Shown here: one piece after another, positions 17,910 through 25,462 of the stretch
How positions within the stretch are numbered: the first letter of the stretch is position 1
Layout: every line of letters starts with the position of its first letter
Origin: Rhodoferax sp. BLA1
GTDB taxonomy: Bacteria > Pseudomonadota > Gammaproteobacteria > Burkholderiales > Burkholderiaceae_C
Direction: 5' to 3'
Assembly (NCBI RefSeq): GCF_013416775.1
Contig: NZ_SZVI01000010.1
Location: 282,673 to 346,672 of the forward strand
Length of the DNA: 64,000 nucleotides
Notes under the pieces: model-generated
Seen by the model: the letters and a program-made list of their open reading frames with translations, nothing else
What the model was told of the DNA's origin: nothing
Database searches by the model: none
Program-made: the position numbers and the translations under genes

Positions 17910-19057
17910 GTGAACAAACGCCTGCGCTGGCAGGGTTGCCTGCGGGTGTGGTGAGTCTGGCAGACCACGAGGTTTTGGCGCGCAGCCGACTCGATGCCAA
18001 TGCTTGGGCTTATTTCAGCGGTGGTGCTGCCGACGAGTTGAGCTTGCAAGCCAATGTGGTCGCGTGGCAACAACAGCTGCTGCAACCCCGGGTTTTGCGT
18101 GATCTGAGCGGCGCACATACCCAGGTGGCCTTGCTGGGGCGCACCCTGGCACACCCGATTTTTTTGGCCCCAGTGGCCTACCAGCGTATGGCGCACCCGG
18201 ACGGCGAAGTGGCCACCGCCTGCGCTGCTTCGGCCCAGCAGGCGGGTTTGGTGCTGAGTACCCAGGCCAGCATCCGGCTCGAAACCGTGGCCCAGTCGGT
18301 GGTGAGCGACCCGGAGCGTGGCCCCTTGTGGTTTCAGTTGTATCTGACGCCAGATCGGGCTTTTAACCGTGAACTGGTGCAGCGCGCCGAACGGGCAGGG
18401 TATGAGGCGCTGATGGTGACCGTGGATGCCCCGGTGAATGGCGCCCGTGACCGAGAGCGGCGTGTCGGCTTTCGCCTGCCACCCGGCGTGTCGGCGGTGA
18501 ATCTGGCCGGTTTGCCACCCGTACCCGCCTCGACTCAAGTGCCGGGGCAAAGTGCTTTGTGTGGTGGCTTGTTACAAGTCGCCACAAGCTGGGCCGACAT
18601 CGACTGGCTGCTGTCCCAAACCAAATTACCGGTGTTGCTCAAAGGTGTGATGCACCCGGACGATGCACGCCAGGCCGTGCAACTGGGTGTGGCGGGTCTG
18701 GTGGTGTCCAACCACGGTGGGCGCACGCTGGACACCGCACCCGCAACCGCTGCTGTGCTGCCGCGCATTCGCCAGGCGCTGGGCGCCGATGTGCCCCTGT
18801 TGGTGGATGGTGGCATTCGCCGTGGCACCGATGTTCTCAAAGCCGTGGCGCTGGGTGCCAACGCGGTGTTGATTGGTCGCCCCTACATCTATGGCCTGGC
18901 CAATGCCGGTGCTTTGGGCGTGGCACATGTGCTGCGTCTGTTGCGTGATGAACTGGAAATGGCCATGGCTTTGTGTGGCTGCGACCGTTTGGTGCCGGGC
19001 TGTGATTGCCTGTTCTCGACGGAGAGAGATGTGTCTGCTGCTTGGGCCAGCAAATAA
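17906..19057 (+). CDS. FMN-dependent alpha-hydroxyacid oxidase (LldD/lactate-oxidase family)
   Basis: 383-residue member of the FMN alpha-hydroxyacid oxidase/dehydrogenase family. It has the TIM-barrel motifs [16 protein letters not shown] (N-terminal Tyr), ILVAPVAY-like [16 protein letters not shown], the catalytic His in [12 protein letters not shown] near residue 272, and the flavin phosphate loop [19 protein letters not shown]. It is soluble with no signal peptide. It would oxidise an L-2-hydroxyacid to the 2-oxoacid, with oxygen or a quinone as acceptor. Its coupling to piuC in a siderophore-receptor operon is unusual. A supply of 2-oxoacid or processing of a hydroxyacid ligand are possibilities, neither shown by the sequence. 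Confidence 0.85.
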   Translation: MSEQTPALAGLPAGVVSLADHEVLARSRLDANAWAYFSGGAADELSLQANVVAWQQQLLQPRVLRDLSGAHTQVALLGRTLAHPIFLAPVAYQRMAHPDGEVATACAASAQQAGLVLSTQASIRLETVAQSVVSDPERGPLWFQLYLTPDRAFNRELVQRAERAGYEALMVTVDAPVNGARDRERRVGFRLPPGVSAVNLAGLPPVPASTQVPGQSALCGGLLQVATSWADIDWLLSQTKLPVLLKGVMHPDDARQAVQLGVAGLVVSNHGGRTLDTAPATAAVLPRIRQALGADVPLLVDGGIRRGTDVLKAVALGANAVLIGRPYIYGLANAGALGVAHVLRLLRDELEMAMALCGCDRLVPGCDCLFSTERDVSAAWASK

Positions 19058-19084
19058 CAAGAAAATGATTGATCGACGTCATGT

Positions 19085-19103
19085 AATGCGAATTACTCGT
19101 ATT
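19085..19103 (+). promoter_or_regulatory. Fur box upstream of the tonB operon
   Basis: AATGCGAATTACTCGTATT lies 38 bases before the small ORF that precedes tonB and matches the Fur operator pattern. It implies iron control of tonB-exbB-exbD-hemP. Confidence 0.78.
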
Positions 19104-19141
19104 TATAATAAAGAATGTATTCACTTCGAAAGGGCTGTTTC

Positions 19142-19216
19142 ATGAACACACTTTTCATTCTCGGGGGCAGTGCGGTCATGGTTTTTGTGGCGGCTGCCTG
19201 GGTTTTGCGCAAATGA
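19142..19216 (+). CDS. 24-residue single-span membrane peptide upstream of tonB
   Basis: A short open frame encodes MNTLFILGGSAVMVFVAAAW plus VLRK, which is almost entirely one hydrophobic helix with a basic C-terminus. AAAGG lies upstream of its ATG. Its stop overlaps the tonB ATG (ATGA), the arrangement expected of a translated, coupled leader cistron. It sits directly downstream of the Fur box. I do not recognise a named family. It could be a genuine small subunit of the TonB complex or a coupling device for tonB translation; neither is proven. Confidence 0.6.
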   Translation: MNTLFILGGSAVMVFVAAAWVLRK

Positions 19217-19896
19217 GGTCTCTGACACAGCGACGCTCAACCTGGCTGTCGATGTCGGCCGCAGACCGGCGTCCTTTTGTGGTGGTGGCCTATGTCCTGG
19301 TGTTCCACGCCCTGGCGCTGTGGGCGCTGCAAAGTGGGCTGTTGCGCCAGGCGGTCGAGATGGTGGTGCCGGTGCAGATGCTGAGCGAATTTATTGAGCC
19401 ACCTGCGCCCCGTGTGATGCCGCCTGCGCCGCCAGTGGTGGTCAAGCGCCCAGTAACCCAACCCAAAACCCCGGTTGTGCCACAGACACTGGCGGTACGG
19501 ACCGAAACCCCGGCGCCCGAAGCCTGGACGGTGCCGGTGGTGCCGGTTGCGCCACTGGCACCCATCGCAGCACCCGTGGAGTCGCCGACACCGGCGCCTC
19601 CTGCACCTGTGAGTGTGGTGCTGCCTTCCAGTGATGCGGACTATTTGCAGAACCCCAAGCCGGTGTACCCCTCGGCCAGCAAACGTCGCGGTGAGCAGGG
19701 TTTGGTGATTCACAGTGTGTTGATTGGTACCGATGGTTTGCCGGTGAGTGCCCGATTGGTGAAGTCCAGCGGTTTTGATGCACTGGATCAGGCTGCTCTG
19801 ACCGCTGTGATGCGCTGGCGTTACATCCCGGGCAAACGCAACGGCGTGCCCACCACCATGTCTTTTAACGTGCCCATCAATTGGGTGCTTGAGTAA
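19213..19896 (+). CDS. tonB: TonB energy transducer
   Basis: 227-residue TonB. It has an N-terminal membrane anchor (PFVVVAYVLVFHALALWALQ, with the helix His seen in TonB) and a long Pro/Val/Ala-rich periplasmic spacer from about residue 60 to 140. The C-terminal TonB domain has PKPVYPSASKRRGEQGLVIH, SSGFDALDQAALTAVMRWRY and VPINWVL. It spans the periplasm to contact receptors such as HmuR and the Fiu-like protein. It is the first large gene of the operon with exbB, exbD and hemP, and its ATG overlaps the preceding 24-codon ORF. Confidence 0.92.
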   Translation: MRSLTQRRSTWLSMSAADRRPFVVVAYVLVFHALALWALQSGLLRQAVEMVVPVQMLSEFIEPPAPRVMPPAPPVVVKRPVTQPKTPVVPQTLAVRTETPAPEAWTVPVVPVAPLAPIAAPVESPTPAPPAPVSVVLPSSDADYLQNPKPVYPSASKRRGEQGLVIHSVLIGTDGLPVSARLVKSSGFDALDQAALTAVMRWRYIPGKRNGVPTTMSFNVPINWVLE

Positions 19897-19923
19897 CTTA
19901 TTTTTTAATCAGGAGTGTTATCA

Positions 19924-20640
19924 ATGGAATCGCAATTCGGCATCGTCAATGTCTGGACCCAGGGTGACTGGGTGACCAAGGGGGTGGCTGTGCTGTTGCT
20001 GCTGATGTCAATGGCCAGTTGGATCGTGATTGCACTCAAAACCTTGGACATCATCAAATACCGCAAGCAGGCCAGACAGGCGGCGGACTTCTGGCACAGC
20101 GAAGACTTTGCTGCGGCCTTGGACAAACTGGGCTTGGATCCGTCGGACCCGTTCCGCCAGATCGTTCTTGAAGGTCGGGAAGCTGCCGCACACCACCGCA
20201 ACAGCAAGGTACATCTGCATGACAGCCTGGATGTCAGCGACTGGGTGACACGTTGCCTGCGCAATGCCATGGATGAGATCACCGCACGCCTGCAGTCTGG
20301 CTTGGCGATCCTGGCGTCGGTGGGGTCAACCGCACCTTTTGTGGGTCTGTTTGGCACGGTGTGGGGCATCTACCATGCGCTGCTCAGTATTGGTATGTCG
20401 GGTCAGTCGACCATCGACAAAGTGGCCGGTCCGGTGGGTGAAGCCTTGATCATGACGGCGCTGGGCCTGGCGGTGGCGATTCCGGCGGTGCTGGGTTACA
20501 ACGCCCTGGTGCGTGGCAACAAGGCGATCCTGAACAAGCTGGGCAGCTTTGCCCATGATCTGCACGCCTTCTTTGTTACGGGGGCACGGGTGAATTCGAC
20601 CGGTGCCAGCAATGTTGTGGTGATGAAGAAGGGGGCCTGA
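19924..20640 (+). CDS. exbB: ExbB proton channel subunit
   Basis: 238-residue MotA/TolQ/ExbB protein with three helices: VAVLLLLMSMASWIVIALKT near 20-40, STAPFVGLFGTVWGIYHALL near 140 and GEALIMTALGLAVAIPAVLG near 180. The GSTAPFVGLFGTVWGI signature is clear. ATG 19924 follows AGGAG at 19911. It works with ExbD and TonB to transmit proton-motive force to outer-membrane receptors. Confidence 0.93.
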   Translation: MESQFGIVNVWTQGDWVTKGVAVLLLLMSMASWIVIALKTLDIIKYRKQARQAADFWHSEDFAAALDKLGLDPSDPFRQIVLEGREAAAHHRNSKVHLHDSLDVSDWVTRCLRNAMDEITARLQSGLAILASVGSTAPFVGLFGTVWGIYHALLSIGMSGQSTIDKVAGPVGEALIMTALGLAVAIPAVLGYNALVRGNKAILNKLGSFAHDLHAFFVTGARVNSTGASNVVVMKKGA

Positions 20641-20642
20641 GC

Positions 20643-21053
20643 ATGGCTTTTGGAACCCAATCCGATGCCGACGATGTGATGAGTGAGATCAACATGACAC
20701 CGCTGGTGGATGTCATGCTGGTGTTGCTGATTATTTTCATCATCACCATTCCGGTGATGAAGCACTCGGTCAATGTGGACTTGCCGGTGGCAGCCAACCA
20801 GCCGCAAGTGGTTTTGCCGCAGACCATCCGGCTCAGTGTGGACGCGCAGGGCCAGTACTACTGGAACGAAGCCCTGGTAAGTGAGTCTGCTTTGCCGGGG
20901 TTGTTACAAACCGAGGCCGCGCGTGAGCCGCAACCCGAGTTGCACTTGCGGGGTGACAAGGCGGTGCGTTATGAACGTGTGGCGCAAGTTATGGCGGCCG
21001 CACAGCGGGCAGGCTTGCGCAAAATCGGTTTTGTCACGGAGCCCGGGCAGTGA
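20643..21053 (+). CDS. exbD: ExbD proton channel subunit
   Basis: 136-residue single-span protein. Its helix MTPLVDVMLVLLIIFIITIP carries the conserved proton-path Asp at residue 23, followed by the periplasmic domain (VNVDLPVA... LHLRGDKAVRYERVAQVMAAAQRAGLRKIGFV). It follows exbB by two bases and overlaps hemP by one base. Confidence 0.93.
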   Translation: MAFGTQSDADDVMSEINMTPLVDVMLVLLIIFIITIPVMKHSVNVDLPVAANQPQVVLPQTIRLSVDAQGQYYWNEALVSESALPGLLQTEAAREPQPELHLRGDKAVRYERVAQVMAAAQRAGLRKIGFVTEPGQ

Positions 21054-21262
21054 TGGCACAGCAGTCTGCTCACGATACCCAAGCAGGGGTTGCCGCCCAG
21101 CCTTTGGCGGCACAGTCTGCCAACCTGCGTGGTCTGGCCTCGCCATCGCCTGTGTCCAGCGCCGCAGTATTGCGTGGTTTCAGGTCGGTGCCGATCGAGC
21201 ACGAGGGTGTGATTTACCGCCTGCAGGTCACCAAACTGGGCAAACTCATCCTAACCAAATAA
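21053..21262 (+). CDS. hemP: Hemin uptake protein HemP
   Basis: 69-residue protein. Its C-terminal half is the HemP domain (VLRGFRSVPIEHEGVIYRLQ, then VTKLGKLILTK). The N-terminal half is Ala/Ser-rich and poorly conserved. HemP is found with heme-uptake operons, and in Burkholderia-type bacteria it has been described as a regulator needed for hemin receptor expression. ATG 21053 overlaps the exbD stop (TGATG); GTG 21050 is also in frame. As the last gene of the tonB operon it ties this unit to heme uptake. Confidence 0.87.
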   Translation: MAQQSAHDTQAGVAAQPLAAQSANLRGLASPSPVSSAAVLRGFRSVPIEHEGVIYRLQVTKLGKLILTK

Positions 21263-21268
21263 GCCAGC

Positions 21269-21302
21269 ACCAAACCCAGGCCGTCAACGGTCTGGGTTTG
21301 GT
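21269..21302 (+). terminator. Hairpin after hemP
   Basis: ACCAAACCCAGGCCGT and ACGGTCTGGGTTTGGT form a near-perfect inverted repeat of about 16 bp with one G-T mismatch. It lies seven bases after the hemP stop and between convergent genes. It lacks a run of T, so intrinsic termination is probable but not certain. Confidence 0.6.
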
Positions 21303-21324
21303 CAATCCATCTGGGTGCAGCAAC

Positions 21325-22575
21325 TCATGCCACAGCGGTGTGTTGTAACTCCGACAGGGCGCGTTTGAGGCTGGCAGTACCTGGGTTTTCCACAAACAGG
21401 CATTGTTTGCCGGTACGTTTGCAGTGGTCTTTGACGCGCCAATAGGCGTTGTGGCTGATACAACCGGTCTGGCAGATCACCAGATCGGCCGCTGCCAGCG
21501 TGGTGTCGAGTTTGGTCAGGCTTTCTTCTTCACCACCATCGTGGTGGGCAAATCGGGCGCCAACACTTTCAATGATGTCGCGGTACTGCGGCACACTGGC
21601 TGTGCGCCCACCCACACACAACACGGCACGGTCCTCCAGTTGGACGGGTTTGAGAGGGGCAGATGCTTCATCCGTGAGCGCTGCGTCGGTCTGCGGCGCC
21701 AGGCGTTTGAGTTCAGCAGCTTGAATGTCGATCACGCGGCTGTTGCGCTCATTGTCCTGTTGTGCCTGCTGCAAGGCACGTTCCAGGGCCTGGATCTGTT
21801 TGGTTTGTTGGGCCAGGTCGGCCGCCTGTTTGGTGCGGCATGCCAGGTCTGGCACCGAGGCCTCCAGGGCGCTCAACTGTTGTTGCAAGTTGGCCAGGCG
21901 AGTGTCACGGCTGATGACCTCGGTGCGCAGATGTAAAACCTGGTCTTGCAGCATCTTGAGGCGGTTCGCCCCCTCGTTGGCCAACTGGTTGATGCGTTGT
22001 TGCGCATTGGCCAGCTCACGTGTCAGCGTAGTGTTGTGATCTGTCAGGGTTTGCAGGCGTTGCAGGTCAGCGCGTTGTGCAGCACCCACCTGGTGTTGCA
22101 GCATGTGCACTTCACCGAGGATCTGACGCTCCAGGTCGGTACTGCAGCGCGGATGTGTCAATGTGGCCCAGAGCGGACCAGCCAGGTCTTTTTGTGAAGC
22201 CTCATTCCACCAGTGGCCCAGCGCCTCGGTGGTTTTGACGCTGGTGGCCTGGCGTATTGCCAGGGCATACCGCTGCTCCAGTTCGCGCTGCATGCCTTCG
22301 GCCAAGGGAGTGCGACTGCCACATTGCCCCACGGCGCCGGAATGCAGGGCGTAGTCGGTGTCGACGTTGTGCCCGCGAAACGTCTTGTTCACCACCCGCC
22401 GCAGGACCGGAATCGGCAAGCAGACACCAATCACCGGGCAAAATGCGCGGTCTTCCAGTTCCCACAGCTTGCGTCGGCGCGAGCCTGTGGTGGTCTGAAC
22501 GACCGCAGGTGACGCTGCGGCTGGACTGATCGGCTTGGTGGCGGTATGGTCAGCGATGGCGTGGGTTTGGCACAC
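21325..22575 (-). CDS. DUF2325 protein with central coiled coil, Fur-box preceded
   Basis: 416-residue cytoplasmic protein. The N-terminal part has several Cys/His (FCPVIGVCLPIPVLRRVV, VGQCGSRTPLAEG). A long coiled coil spans about residues 180-290 (LQQQLSAL, QIQALERALQQAQQ). The C-terminal DUF2325 domain has VLCVGGRTASVPQYRDIIES, HHDGGEEESLTKLDT and DLVICQTGCISHNAYWRVKD. The start is GTG at 22575 with AGGAGA upstream. Its function is unknown to me. A Fur box 76 bases upstream places it in the iron regulon, back to back with the ferric iron transporter. Confidence 0.75.
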   Translation of the reverse strand: MCQTHAIADHTATKPISPAAASPAVVQTTTGSRRRKLWELEDRAFCPVIGVCLPIPVLRRVVNKTFRGHNVDTDYALHSGAVGQCGSRTPLAEGMQRELEQRYALAIRQATSVKTTEALGHWWNEASQKDLAGPLWATLTHPRCSTDLERQILGEVHMLQHQVGAAQRADLQRLQTLTDHNTTLTRELANAQQRINQLANEGANRLKMLQDQVLHLRTEVISRDTRLANLQQQLSALEASVPDLACRTKQAADLAQQTKQIQALERALQQAQQDNERNSRVIDIQAAELKRLAPQTDAALTDEASAPLKPVQLEDRAVLCVGGRTASVPQYRDIIESVGARFAHHDGGEEESLTKLDTTLAAADLVICQTGCISHNAYWRVKDHCKRTGKQCLFVENPGTASLKRALSELQHTAVA

Positions 22576-22650
22576 AAGGCTCTCCTGTTTCTGGTTTCAC
22601 GAAGCGGATGGCTGGCACCTTGCACCTGAGGGGCAGGTTGCATTGGTTTA

Positions 22651-22669
22651 AATGAGAGTTATTCCCATT
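22651..22669 (-). promoter_or_regulatory. Fur box upstream of the DUF2325 gene
   Basis: AATGAGAGTTATTCCCATT fits the Fur operator pattern and lies nearer the DUF2325 start than the fbpA start. Confidence 0.72.
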
Positions 22670-22698
22670 GGTGATGGATTATGCATGATTTCCCCACA

Positions 22699-22717
22699 AG
22701 TGATAACTATTCGCATT
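22699..22717 (+). promoter_or_regulatory. Fur box upstream of fbpABC
   Basis: AGTGATAACTATTCGCATT, 49 bases before the fbpA start, matches the Fur operator pattern. With the site at 22651 it makes a double-site divergent promoter region. Confidence 0.7.
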
Positions 22718-22766
22718 CGATGTAAGATGACTGTTCTGTCAACAACTTGCTGAAGGACCTTCCGAC

Positions 22767-23774
22767 ATGACATTTCCGCCACTGATGGCCGCCCTTGTTC
22801 TGGCCGCTACCGCATTGAGTGCATCCGCCGAAGACGTGGTGGTGTATTCCGCCCGCGCCGAGCAGTTGATCAAACCGCTGTTTGATGCCTACACCCGCGA
22901 TACCGGTGTCCAGATCAAGTTCATCACCGGCGCCGAAGGCCCGCTGATGGAACGCCTGAAAGCCGAGGGTCAGAACACACCCGCCGACATGTTGCTCACG
23001 GTCGATGCCGGTAACTTATGGCAAGCCTCGCACCAGGGGCTGTTGCGCCCGATCCAGTCCAAGGCCTTGCAAGACAACGTGCCAGCCCACCTGCGCGACC
23101 CGGGCAACGAGTGGTTTGGTTTGTCGGTGCGCGCGCGCACCATCGTGTACAACACCACCATGGTGAAACCGTCCGAGTTGTCCACCTACGAAGACTTGGC
23201 TGACCCCAAGTGGAAAGGTCGTTTGTGCCTGCGCACCGCCAAGAAGGTCTACAACCAGAGTCTGGTGGCGATGATGATCACCGAGCACGGTGAACCCAAA
23301 ACCGAGGCGATTGTCAAAGGCTGGGTCAACAACCTGGCCACCGCGCCTTTTGCCGATGACAACAAAGCCATGGAGGCGGTGGCCAACCGCCAATGTGCGG
23401 TCACCGTGGTCAACACCTATTACTATGGCCGCTTGATGGCGACCCAACCCAAATACCCGCTGGCCATTTTCTGGCCCAACCAGAACCTGACGTCCAAAGA
23501 CGCCGGTGTACACGTCAATGTGTCCGGCGCGGGTGTGACACGGCATGCCAAAAACCCGGCTGGCGCGCAAAAGCTGATCGAATGGTTGTCGTCTGATCTG
23601 GCGCAAAACCAGTTTGCCGACAACAACCTGGAGTACCCGGTGAACCCCAAGGTCAAGCCCGCTGCCACGGTGGCCGCCTGGGGCAGCTTCCAGCCGAACC
23701 TGATCAATGTGAAAGACGCGGGCAGTCTGCAGGCGCAGGCCGTGAAGCTGATGGACCGCGTCGGTTACAAGTGA
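22767..23774 (+). CDS. fbpA: Ferric iron ABC transporter, periplasmic binding protein
   Basis: 335-residue FbpA/FutA-type binding protein. A signal peptide (MAALVLAATALSASAED) is followed by the mature start VVVYSARAEQLIKPLFDAY. The Fe(III)-binding adjacent tyrosines are in NTYYYGRL near residue 217, and the C-terminal NLEYPVNPKVKP is family-typical. It captures Fe3+ in the periplasm for the permease and ATPase encoded next. A Fur box precedes it. Confidence 0.92.
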   Translation: MTFPPLMAALVLAATALSASAEDVVVYSARAEQLIKPLFDAYTRDTGVQIKFITGAEGPLMERLKAEGQNTPADMLLTVDAGNLWQASHQGLLRPIQSKALQDNVPAHLRDPGNEWFGLSVRARTIVYNTTMVKPSELSTYEDLADPKWKGRLCLRTAKKVYNQSLVAMMITEHGEPKTEAIVKGWVNNLATAPFADDNKAMEAVANRQCAVTVVNTYYYGRLMATQPKYPLAIFWPNQNLTSKDAGVHVNVSGAGVTRHAKNPAGAQKLIEWLSSDLAQNQFADNNLEYPVNPKVKPAATVAAWGSFQPNLINVKDAGSLQAQAVKLMDRVGYK

Positions 23775-23786
23775 TCCGGGCTGTCT

Positions 23787-25457
23787 GTGCCTGAGGGCAG
23801 TATCTCCTTGCCGGCAGCAGCAACTGCGGTCGCTGCCCCCCAAAAGCGCTTTCGGGTAGACGGTTGGGTCCTGTTTGCGCTGCTGCTGGCCGCGCTGGTC
23901 TTGGTGCCGGTGGTGGTCAGTCTGTCGTCGTTCGCCCGGATCGACGGCTCAATCCTGTCGCACCTCAGTGAGTTTGTGTTACCGGAGTTGCTGGTCAACA
24001 CCTTCTGGCTGTTGCTGGGCGTTGGCTTCGGGGTGACGCTGCTGGGGGTGTCACTGGCCTGGCTGGTGGCCATGTGTGAGTTTCCGGGGCGTCGCCTGTT
24101 TGACTGGGCGCTGCTCTTGCCCCTGGCTTTGCCCGCCTATGTGACGGCCTTTGTCGCCATCGACTTGCTGGACTTCAGCGGCCCGTTGCTGAGTTGGTTG
24201 CGTGAAAGCTGGGGCATCACCGGCCTGCCTGAAGTGCGTTCACGTGGTGGGGTGGTGATGGTGCTGTCGCTGGCGCTGTACCCCTATGTTTACCTGATCT
24301 CGAAAAACGCTTTTGCCACTCAGGGCGCGATGGCACTGGAGGCGGCGCAGTCGCTGGGTTTGTCGCGCACGCAAGGTTTTGTCCGGGTGGCGCTGCCGAT
24401 GGCGCGGCCATGGATCGTGGCGGGTCTGATGCTGGCGCTGATGGAGACCCTGGCCGACTTCGGCACCATGGCGATTTTCAACATCGACACCTTCACCACC
24501 GCCATCTACAAGGCCTGGTACAGCTTGTTTTCTTTGCCAGCAGCCGCCCAACTGGCCTCGGTGTTGATCCTGTTTGTGCTGGTCGTGGTGGTGCTGGAGC
24601 AGCGTTCACGCGCCCAGATGCGTTATGCGGCGGTGGGGCGCAGTGGTGTATCGCGCCGCATTGTGTTGTCACCGGTCATGGCTGCGCTGGCATCCCTCTA
24701 CTCGGGGCTGGTGCTGTTGCTGGCGTTTGGGGTGCCGGTGGCCCAACTGGTGGTGTGGACGCTGGATGTGGCGGTGCAAGACCTGGACGCCCGTTATTGG
24801 TCTTTTGCCTGGCACTCCCTTATATTATCTGGGCTGGGTGCTCTGTTAGTTGTAGTGTTCTCGGTGCTGCTGGCGTATGCCGGTCGCCAGCGGCCCAGCG
24901 CCTTGATGCGCTGGACGCAGCGCCTGGCCACGCTGGGTTACGCCTTTCCGGGTGCGGTGCTGGCGGTGGGGCTGTTCATCCCGGTGGCGGCCCTGGACAA
25001 TGTCCTGATTGACCTGGCGCGGGATTGGTTTGGTTTTCAGGGCACCGAGGTTTTCAAAGGCTCTCTGCTGGTGATGTTGCTGGCCTATCTGGTGCGTTTC
25101 TTGGCGGTGGGTTTTGGCCCGATGGACAGTGGGCTGCAGCGCATCACCCGCAATGTGGACGAGGCCGCCCGCAGCCTGGGCACGCGCACCAGCCGATTGT
25201 TGGGGCGGGTGCACCTGCCGATGTTGCGCGCCAGCCTGAGCACCGCCGCTGCGCTGGCTTTTGTTGACATCATGAAAGAAATGCCGATCACCCTGATGAC
25301 CCGGCCGTTTGGCTGGGACACGCTGGCGGTGCGGGTGTATGAGATGACCTCCGAAGGCCAGTGGGAGCGCGCGGCGCTGCCGTCGCTGGCGATTGTGCTG
25401 GTGGGGCTGGTTCCAATTTTGTTTTTGACCTGGCGCGCGGATAAGCTGCGCTGTTGA
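23787..25457 (+). CDS. fbpB: Ferric iron ABC transporter permease, fused two-domain type
   Basis: 556-residue inner-membrane permease with about twelve helices in two homologous halves. Each half carries an EAA loop for ATPase contact: EAAQSLGLSRTQGFVRVALP near residue 187 and EAARSLGTRTSRLLGRVHLP near 461. The start is GTG 23787, 12 bases after the fbpA stop, with only a weak Shine-Dalgarno, so an alternative start is possible. The stretch around 24,820-24,860 uses rare TTA/ATA codons unlike its surroundings. Confidence 0.9.
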   Translation: MPEGSISLPAAATAVAAPQKRFRVDGWVLFALLLAALVLVPVVVSLSSFARIDGSILSHLSEFVLPELLVNTFWLLLGVGFGVTLLGVSLAWLVAMCEFPGRRLFDWALLLPLALPAYVTAFVAIDLLDFSGPLLSWLRESWGITGLPEVRSRGGVVMVLSLALYPYVYLISKNAFATQGAMALEAAQSLGLSRTQGFVRVALPMARPWIVAGLMLALMETLADFGTMAIFNIDTFTTAIYKAWYSLFSLPAAAQLASVLILFVLVVVVLEQRSRAQMRYAAVGRSGVSRRIVLSPVMAALASLYSGLVLLLAFGVPVAQLVVWTLDVAVQDLDARYWSFAWHSLILSGLGALLVVVFSVLLAYAGRQRPSALMRWTQRLATLGYAFPGAVLAVGLFIPVAALDNVLIDLARDWFGFQGTEVFKGSLLVMLLAYLVRFLAVGFGPMDSGLQRITRNVDEAARSLGTRTSRLLGRVHLPMLRASLSTAAALAFVDIMKEMPITLMTRPFGWDTLAVRVYEMTSEGQWERAALPSLAIVLVGLVPILFLTWRADKLRC

Positions 25458-25462
25458 TCTTT

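Noticed and set aside
24818..24862. AT-rich patch in fbpB (CCCTTATATTATCTGGGCTG, then GGTGCTCTGTTAGTTGTAG) resembling a repeat copy
   Set aside because: It has one arm and unusual TTA/ATA codons, but the second arm and GGAGGCC end are missing; it may be a decayed copy or just a hydrophobic helix.
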